64,000 nt of DNA, taken from assembly GCA_016508695.1 (NCBI GenBank), contig VNKQ01000003.1, positions 1,798,001-1,862,000 on the forward strand, given 5' to 3'. The notes beneath the pieces were generated by a model that was given only the letters and a program-made list of their open reading frames with translations, made no database searches and was not told the origin of the DNA. Origin of the DNA: Hyphodiscus hymeniophilus. Its lineage: Eukaryota; Ascomycota; Leotiomycetes; Helotiales; Hyphodiscaceae. The position numbers were made by a program, and so were the translations under genes. Of this stretch, positions 58,101-64,000 are shown in pieces; position 1 is the first letter of the stretch; each line of letters starts with the position of its first letter.

Positions 58101-59156
58101 ATAACGAAGCTGCTGTCAGCATAGCTACTGTTTCGTTTGCTAGTCAGGACAATGAGATGTTTTTGGTTGTTGGGACAGGTAAAGACATGGTAGTAAGCCC
58201 TAGAGGATCAACGGCTGGCTTCCTTCACATTTATCGCTTCACTGAAGATGGTAAGGAGCTTGAATTCATTCACAAGACCAAAATCGAGGAACCTCCAATG
58301 GCTTTGCTTGGATTTCAAGGCCGGTTGTTAGCTGGTGTCGGCAGAGACCTTCGAATCTACGATCTCGGTATGCGCCAGCTTCTCCGGAAAGCCCAAACTG
58401 AGATCGCCCCGAACTTGATAGTTGGGTTACAGACTCAGGGAAGCCGCATCATTGTGAGCGACGTTCAAGAGAGTATCTCTATGGTCGTCTATAAGTTCCA
58501 GGAGAACAAGCTCATCCCGTTCGTGGATGATACTGTACCTCGCTGGACTTCTTGTACAGCTATGGTGGACTACGAATCTGTTGCTGGAGGTGATAAGTTT
58601 GGCAATTTGTGGCTTCTTCGATGTCCGCCAAAGGCTAGCGAGGAGGCTGATGAGGAGGGTTCTGGTGCACACCTCCAACATGAACGACAATATCTTCAAG
58701 GAGCGCCGCATCGACTGGCACTAGTTGCACACTTCTTCCCTCAAGACATTCCGATGAGCATTCAAAAGACGAATCTCGTTGCCGGTGGTCGCGATTGTCT
58801 ACTGTGGAGTGGATTGCAAGGAACTCTAGGCATTCTTATTCCGTTCGTCAGCCGAGAAGATGTGGACTTCTTCCAACAACTGGAACAACACATGAGATCG
58901 GAAGACTCACCTTTAGCAGGACGAGATCATCTAATTTACAGAAGTTATTACGTGCCAGTAAAGGGTGTGATTGATGGAGATTTGTGCGAACGATATACCC
59001 TCTTGCCTACGGACAAGAAACAGATGATTGCTGGCGAAATGGATGGACGGACAGTGCGGGAGATTGAGAGGAAGATTTCAGTAAGTTTTCCAGCAATGCC
59101 GGTCAAGAACCTCTGCTAATACGAGACAGGACATTCGGACACGTTCGGCATATTGA
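55128..59156 (+). CDS. RSE1: Splicing factor Rse1 / SF3B3 (SF3b130)
   Basis: Four exons, 55128-55371, 55520-57602, 57793-59080 and 59130-59156 (introns 148, 190 and 49 nt; last exon 27 nt), give 1213 aa, close to human SF3B3. The start [19 protein letters not shown] fits the family. Triple-beta-propeller blocks include [17 protein letters not shown] (across intron 1), [74 protein letters not shown] (across intron 2) and [21 protein letters not shown] ending across intron 3 (here [16 protein letters not shown]). Rse1 is a core subunit of the U2-snRNP SF3b complex, needed for branch-site recognition. Two of its introns are three to four times the local norm. Confidence 0.96.
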
Positions 59157-59763
59157 TTGGCGCAAATCGGAGGCTTGGATGGTTTTTGTATTATACAAGG
59201 TGCCTTATGCAGGCGTACTGGTTGTCAGAATGAGAAAATGAGAGATGTCAAGAGAGGTATCCCCATCTGTGCCCAAAGGACCCGATTTATCGCAAGTCGC
59301 AATGTATCAGCCAGATGTTACTGGCAGTCTCTCTGGGCTTTTATATTTTTCCAAAGAAACTTCCATTCCAAGTTGCAAAGTTTACACCCTAGTCCCATGT
59401 CGCTGATAATGCTTAGTGCTTTTCGTAAGCCTGGTTCACATCGCAAGCACTAAATTCTTGTCAGCCCACAAAAGTATGGTGCTGTACGTCTTATTGTACG
59501 TCGCATCCATACCGTGAAATAAGTTCATCGATTGGGACAGTCAGGGTTTGGTGCATCGGAAAGTCAATCTTGAGCCCTTAAGTGGCTCATTTGCTAATGT
59601 TCCACATCACTCCATACCATCGAAGATGCTCCGACTAGAACGGAGGAGGTGCAAATCCATTGAATCGTTCCAATCCATGAGTGATTGAGATTGTCCCAGA
59701 AATCTCAAATTGCTGCGTATGGGTGAAGGACTTGAATCCTTTGCTAGCAGCTGTATTCGTATG
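59157..59763. other. Intergenic between convergent genes
   Basis: 3' flanks of RSE1 (+) and the LysM gene (-). A plus-strand frame at 59157-59453 shows no domain. No RNA gene seen. Confidence 0.55.
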
Positions 59764-60693
59764 TCATGACCGTTGACCTGTGAATCTTCGTCTCCCCACA
59801 TCCTGCCTCTTTCCCTTTCCTTTCACGTTTGCTTCTATAGGATGCTCCTTCTCCCACCTCTCATCATCTTTATATGCTTCTATCGCAGCCCCTAAGTCGT
59901 AGTCGACTTGTTTCAGGTATAAGAGCGCTACATCGTAGCTGTAGTTCGGCGCAACACTGGAATATTAGCCTGGTTCTTTTCGTTCCCTGCCTATGTTTGG
60001 ATGGGAGTAGCAATGGCCACGTACTCCGCGACTTTACACGCCACCATCCACCGTCTCACAATCCCCTTCCTCCGCTCCTCTTCTTCGCCCTCTACCGGCC
60101 GCGGGCTCAGACTCACACCCCCTTTATAGTGCTCCCCAGGGATCACCAATGTCCTCCTCGCCAACAGCAGGTGGTCCGAGTTTAGATTGTTTGCCTTCCG
60201 CAGAACTGCAAGTGGAACGTTATAGCGAAAAGATATAGAGGTCAGGGTATCGGTTGAATGGTCAAGAAAATGCAGCACATCTTCTGCGTGTGGTTGTGAG
60301 GGCTTTTCTGGTGGGGGTATCTGAGGATTGGGAAGGGCGGAATAGGATGGGAGTTCATCTGAGTAGGATGGTAGGTTACGCGTGGATGGAGGAGTGTAGG
60401 CGGGTGGATCTTTGAGGCCTTGTGGGAGGGGGGAGGGTGTTGTTGAGACTTGACAGAAAGGACCTTTGATCGCTCACCAGTCAGAATTATAGAGATTCGA
60501 GTTGGGAGAGGAGCAGTGGAGGGGTCATACAATATGTAGCAAATCGAGCATTATTGTGTATGCAATTCCCACATATTATCCTGCCACAACAGTCTAACTC
60601 TCTATCTTGAGCTTTTGGTTTCTCGGTCTTCTCATCGTATAGAGGAGTTACATGCGCCAGTAACTGCGCACATGTGCAGCATGCAGAGTCCAT
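59764..60693 (-). CDS. Intracellular LysM protein with RING-like cysteines, L/PPxY motifs and helical C-terminus
   Basis: Three exons, 60531-60693, 60025-60463 and 59764-59938 (introns 67 and 86 nt), give 258 aa. There is no signal peptide. The N-terminus has paired Cys: C5-x2-C8, C36-x4-C41-x2-C44 and C55-x2-C58 (FATYCPFCQ is formed across intron 1), a RING/zinc-ribbon-like spacing. A Pro-rich linker holds PPAY (74-77), LPSY (85-88) and LPSY (92-95). A LysM domain (about 116-163) reads TLTSISFRYNVPLAVLRKAN and LLARRTLVIPG. After intron 2 the end reads YDVALLYLKQVDYDLGAAIE and AYKDDERWEKEHP, a UBA/CUE-like helical repeat. Intracellular eukaryotic LysM proteins are known, but their roles are poorly defined. 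A ubiquitin-pathway role is my inference. Confidence 0.83.
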
Positions 60694-61642
60694 GTTGAAT
60701 CGAGGTCCCTGGAACGCCACCAAATAGTAGGGGTATCGACACTGAAGATAAAGAGGCGAGTTTTCCTTACAGTACACTTCAGTTGGCAGGTGGAACGATA
60801 ATACGGGAGAGAATTTAAAGGAATGAGGGTTCTTGTCTGGGGTTATTCCAAAAGTGTAGGTGATGTGATGACGGCGGCGATATGGAGGTGTGAGGATAGA
60901 ATTGCCGAGATGTATTTAACCTGCACGTGACTAGATGAGCAACCAATAAAATCACAAAACTGTTTTGTTGCACATCGCAAATCGCCATACAAATCGCTGA
61001 ACACATCGCTACACATGGAACATAAGGTAAGTTATTTTCAATGAAGTGAAATCACAAAATTGCTTTGTTGCACGTCGCAATTCGGTAAAGTAAGCGCGTC
61101 GTCCTCCGAATTTTGAGTTGAATTTATTGCTCCTCACCGTCACAGCTCATCCCGTTCGACATGATGGCTACACCACAACGTTCAGCGTTTCATAACCATG
61201 ACCGCACTCAATGTTTCGCCTACTTCGCAGACCTTTCGTTACTGTTCCACATCCTCACCTTTCCAATCACGAGGATGCTGAGAAGGACCAAGAACATGTG
61301 AGTCTGACAAATGCTTATAGTACAAAGTGTTGCACGGTGTCTACAATCTACTTATTTGGAGCTCATGGCGACAACGGAGGAGAGTGAAGCATCATTATTT
61401 GAGCTAACATTCTCACTCCACGAATATGATTTTGGATATCTCTGATGGTCGCAGCAGTCTCCGCTCCAACGTGCATGGAACGACGCTCTCTCAGTCTGCC
61501 ATTTTATTTGATTACCTACCCTATTGAAGTTTTACGGACTCGATCTATCTGATACTTTGGTGGCACAGCTCATCAAAAAGCGAGTCGGCAATGCAAAGCA
61601 CATCATTAGACAACCCACTCCTTCATACCTCAGACGGATTTC
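60694..61642. other. Gene-poor stretch with direct repeat
   Basis: Upstream of the LysM gene. It contains a 36-bp imperfect direct repeat (60949-60984 and 61049-61084) and several ATCGC micro-repeats between the copies. A short frame at about 61161-61300 has no domain. No transposon ends or RNA gene recognised. Confidence 0.5.
60949..61084 (+). repeat. 36-bp imperfect direct repeat, unit offset exactly 100 bp
   Basis: Copies at 60949-60984 and 61049-61084 share 32 of 36 bases. The common core is ATCACAAAA, then TTTGTTGCAC, then TCGCAA. Three of the four differences are transitions. The copies lie about 255 and 355 bp upstream of the LysM gene start. Confidence 0.8.
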
Positions 61643-62108
61643 CTATGGCCACGAAGAACCACCATCCGTACCGCTGTCATTCGATTTGCTCGTCGCCTCT
61701 CTGCTCCACCCCTCCCCGCTTCCCACCGCTACACAACCAACATTGTCGTAAGGACCTGTTCTCGAGGTCTCCATCTGCCACCGTTGCATTGGCGTCAAGT
61801 CGTCAATGCCTATGAGCTCATAGTCCGTCATTGATGTTGTCGCCACATTCGAAGTGGCGTTGGCAGCAGGCCAGTCGAAATGGCCTTGAGGCCAGTCTCT
61901 TTGGACGTTGCTGAATCTCTGCTGGTGATCGTGACTCTCAGCGACAGACTGCGACTGTTCAGAACAGATCAGCACCTCATTCTCCGTCGGGGTCAAAATA
62001 GATTCTTACCTTGGTATGGGGAGCTTGAACTTGACTACCATGTGAAAGCTTTAATCTCGGTCTAACACCGTCATGGCCAGTTCTTGAAGTTGGTTGGGAA
62101 GTCTTCAT
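61643..62108 (-). CDS. Putative two-exon orphan gene, 136 aa
   Basis: Exons 62010-62108 (33 codons, MKTSQPTSRTGHDG...) and 61643-61954 (104 codons including stop), joined by a 55-nt intron with donor GTAAGA, a TGCTGATC branch-like site and acceptor GAACAG. The frame is preserved across the junction. The predicted protein is hydrophilic, with Gln, Ser, Gly and Trp and segments such as FDWPAANATSNVATTS and MTDYELIGIDDLTPMQRWQ. No signal peptide, membrane span or known domain. Open sequence continues upstream of the Met for about 20 codons to a stop, so a further 5' exon is possible. It is a candidate lineage-specific gene; expression is unproven. Confidence 0.45.
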
Positions 62109-62326
62109 GCTTGGATTGCTTGAGAGTAAAAGCTCTGTTGTCCAAAGAGCTTCATCAAGATATATTCCTTAAATTCTGTTGGAGTGACGAGAGACGAAGG
62201 AAATGCGGGCCTCGCGGTCTAGATAACTGCTACCTCCTCGTCTGGCAAGAGGGTCTTCCACAGTTTTATACTGTAGTGACAGCGCTTCATGTTGACAAGA
62301 TTCAGGATCTGCCTCAAGTTTTATGC

Positions 62327-62608
62327 TGGTACTTTTGTTTCCCGGTCTTCCATGTCAGTCATTTATGATACTGCCTCGTGCATCTTCAACCTCCCAGCGG
62401 TACTTTTGCAATCGGACAAGTCGAGCAAAACAGTGGAAGGCTCGGATCGGGGATTTGTGGATGGCTACGACTGAAACACTCAGCCTCGTATGTTCACCCA
62501 AGTGCGGCTGGACTGCCCGTAGAAATGGTACTTTTGCATCCCTGCCAGTTCAGGAGACGCTCACTCATGCTGGTTGCTCTGGTCATCCCTGTAGAAATGG
62601 TACTTTTG
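62327..62608 (+). repeat. Four GGTACTTTTG copies, two pairs spaced 72 bp
   Basis: Exact copies start at 62327, 62399, 62527 and 62599; the first pair and the second pair are each 72 bp apart. The last two extend to the 18-mer GTAGAAATGGTACTTTTG (62519-62536 and 62591-62608). Sequence between copies is not obviously similar, so this may be an eroded tandem array or a set of binding sites. Confidence 0.7.
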
Positions 62609-62707
62609 TTCTGTGGTGTCGTTCCGTAACTTCATGTACATTTAACAACAGCGGAGGTACTTCGAATACGCGCTAGTACTTATTGACCACCGGGTGCCAA
62701 AAAAGTA

Positions 62708-62745
62708 CAGGGGGACAAAGTTCCTCCAGGGACTTTGTCCCCCTG
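62708..62745. repeat. Perfect 14-bp inverted repeat (stem-loop)
   Basis: Left arm CAGGGGGACAAAGT (62708-62721) and right arm ACTTTGTCCCCCTG (62732-62745) are exact reverse complements around a 10-base loop (TCCTCCAGGG). The loop edges could add up to three more pairs. It is the strongest inverted repeat noticed in the window. It could be a transcript hairpin, a terminator-like structure or a remnant of a small inverted-repeat element. Confidence 0.85.
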
Positions 62746-62939
62746 CTTCTCATTTTGTCGCTATTGTACAGTAGCTTCACACCGTGTCTGTCAGGTACTG
62801 CTCCTTTCCTCCTTTCCACAGTACTTTGTCAATCAATAATATCCACACTTATCTTTCTATTCTAGGCTGTTCTCAAGATTTTTTGGGCGATAGGGATTGC
62901 AATCTTGGATATATGGTACAAGATCAGTGGTTTCGATGG

Positions 62940-63377
62940 ACCTCTACGGCCTCATATCGGATATAGCTTCCCGGTCGCCACATGCTTCGCCCATGGGCTT
63001 TGAGATGGACCAAGAACATGCCACTCTAGCAGTAAGCAAGAGTCGCATTCCTAGATTCCATGGCGAAGCAGTGGCTCCTGCTCCATTCGAAGCACGTATG
63101 AACAAGAGGGATCCTGTCCTCACATGCGACCTTCTTTTCCGCTATCATGGCAACGACACGCAATCTGGGCCTTGACTTATCGAAGAAAGGCTCATCATTG
63201 GGGGTAGAGCCGTTGAAATTGGATATCGATAAACACAAGTCCAGATTTGGACCATTATTAGGCGTCCTTATTAGTAGCCATGCTGGAAGAAATAAAGAGC
63301 AATACCAAGCAGTCCAGTCTACATCGCACATTACATTTGAGATCGAACAGATTGTTGGTCGTTTAGAGGGATAACAC
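62940..63377 (+). pseudogene. Possible frame-broken gene remnant
   Basis: Two overlapping plus-strand frames look protein-like. The first (about 62940-63175) includes SKSRIPRFHGEAVAPAPFEA and DPVLTCDLLFRYHGN. The second (about 63147-63377, ending in a stop) includes NLGLDLSKKGSSLGVEPLKL, SRFGPLLGVLISSHAGR and TFEIEQIVGRLEG. They would join by a one-step frame change near 63150-63170, where no intron signal is visible. I do not recognise the family. It may be a decayed gene, a sequencing error or coincidence. Confidence 0.33.
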
Positions 63378-63504
63378 ACAACGGAAGGCAGATATTATGT
63401 AAAAGCTTCAAGACAAATTCTCCACCGGCTCAGTCTGGTAGACTCCATACTTTTCTCGTTTGATTTCGCCTAACATCTGCCGGTATTATGCTAATACTTG
63501 GTCG

Positions 63505-64000
63505 CTACAGAGTCATATTGAACATCGAAATCACATACTCCGGACACCACCTCAGCACATCATCCATCTTCTCATCAGCAACCTGCACCAGCTCATATCC
63601 AAATGGCTCCTCCCCCAAAGCGAACCAACAGCAAACTTCCTTGCCGCCTCGAAATTCGGCAGATTCGCCTTCCTATTCGGATCCTGTAATAACGGAAAAG
63701 TCTTTAACTTCTTCCAGAACCACAGATCTTCCCTAATATCTTTCATCCGCCCATCATCCTCCCTCTCCCCCGTCTTCTCACCCTCCCAATTGGAGTTCTC
63801 CACAATCTCCAACATCCTTTCCCGATTCCTGAGGGATAACTCTCCACTCACACCAACCTCAGCACCAAGCTTCCTTCCCATCGGAGCTCCGATGAAATCA
63901 TATTCCAAAAAATCATCGAGCGTTTTCTCCGCTTTGGCGCATATCATACTGTTGCTCGTGAAGAAGAAGACATGTTCAGCCGGCTCCAGCCGTTCCCACA
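63505..64000 (-). pseudogene. DUF5672 (glycosyltransferase-like) gene, 5' end cut by window, apparent frameshift
   Basis: The minus strand from the right edge reads HVFFFTSNSMICAKA, then FLEYDFIGAPMGRK, SGELSLRNRERMLEIVE, REDLWFWKKLK and FAVGSLWG. These are typical of DUF5672 proteins, often annotated as fungal glycosyltransferases. The frame then runs into unrelated residues and stops at 63552. The next reading frame carries on with EEPFGYELVQVADEKMDDVL and RWCPEYVISMF to a stop at 63505-63507. The switch falls at a five-base homopolymer (C run 63612-63616 on the plus strand); one missing base there would explain it. This may be a real inactivating mutation or a sequencing error. The N-terminal part lies beyond 64000. 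Confidence 0.6.

Larger units (their letters stand above)
62109..62939. other. Irregular non-coding stretch rich in GGTACTTTTG motifs
   Basis: Contains four exact copies of GGTACTTTTG (62327, 62399, 62527 and 62599), a 14-bp perfect inverted repeat (62708-62745) and further GTAC-containing strings. No frame with a recognisable domain. Confidence 0.55.

Noticed and set aside
61284..63020. Shared GGACCAAGAACATG at 61286 and 63007 as a dispersed repeat
   Set aside because: A 14-base match within 64 kb is expected by chance, and flanking sequences differ.

Overview
The window looks like nuclear DNA of a filamentous ascomycete (Pezizomycotina; a leotiomycete would fit, but that is a guess). The evidence is spliced genes on both strands, introns mostly of 47-60 nt with GTAWGN-like donors and CTRAY-like branch sites, and fungus-specific families: a 2EXR protein, a Zn(II)2Cys6 regulator, a CPS1/DIP2-type protein, DUF3455, DUF2306 and DUF5672 proteins, and Mss51. 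I see no rRNA, confident tRNA, CRISPR array or intact transposon. All splice junctions were read by eye; for every multi-exon model the summed exon lengths are a multiple of three.

Layout. 1-2.5 kb: almost empty, with a possible gene fragment leaving the left edge on the minus strand. 2.5-14.5 kb: single-pass membrane protein with a Q/P-rich tail (+), 2EXR protein (-), Zn2Cys6 regulator (-), class II cAMP phosphodiesterase (-), DUF2306 membrane protein (-). 14.5-25 kb: large fungal protein with a possible zinc-binding core (-), then the 1865-aa CPS1/DIP2 homologue (+). 25.5-35.7 kb: Herp-like ubiquitin-domain membrane protein (-) divergent from mitochondrial phosphatidylserine decarboxylase PSD1 (+), an unknown 540-aa protein (-), and the Golgi coiled-coil protein CASP/COY1 (+). 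37-46 kb: secreted DUF3455 protein, kinetochore Mis12/Mtw1, CORVET subunit Vps3 and a flavoprotein, all (+). 46.5-60.7 kb: mitochondrial PPR protein (-) divergent from a histidine acid phosphatase (+), which converges on a second histidine-phosphatase-fold gene (-); Mss51 (-) divergent from splicing factor Rse1/SF3B3 (+); and a small LysM protein with a RING-like N-terminus (-). 60.7-64 kb: a gene-poor, irregular segment with short direct repeats, a 14-bp perfect inverted repeat, a two-exon orphan gene, an apparently broken reading frame, and a frameshifted DUF5672 gene cut by the right edge.

Most genes are housekeeping and there is no metabolite cluster: the CPS1 adenylation-like domains come without carrier or condensation domains. 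Recurrent themes are lipid and membrane biology (PSD1, CPS1/DIP2, an LPA-phosphatase-like enzyme, the Herp-like protein, CASP, Vps3) and mitochondrial gene expression (PPR protein, Mss51). The least explained items are the LysM protein with RING-like cysteines and three L/PPxY motifs, the 907-aa and 540-aa unknown proteins, and the right-hand 3 kb.
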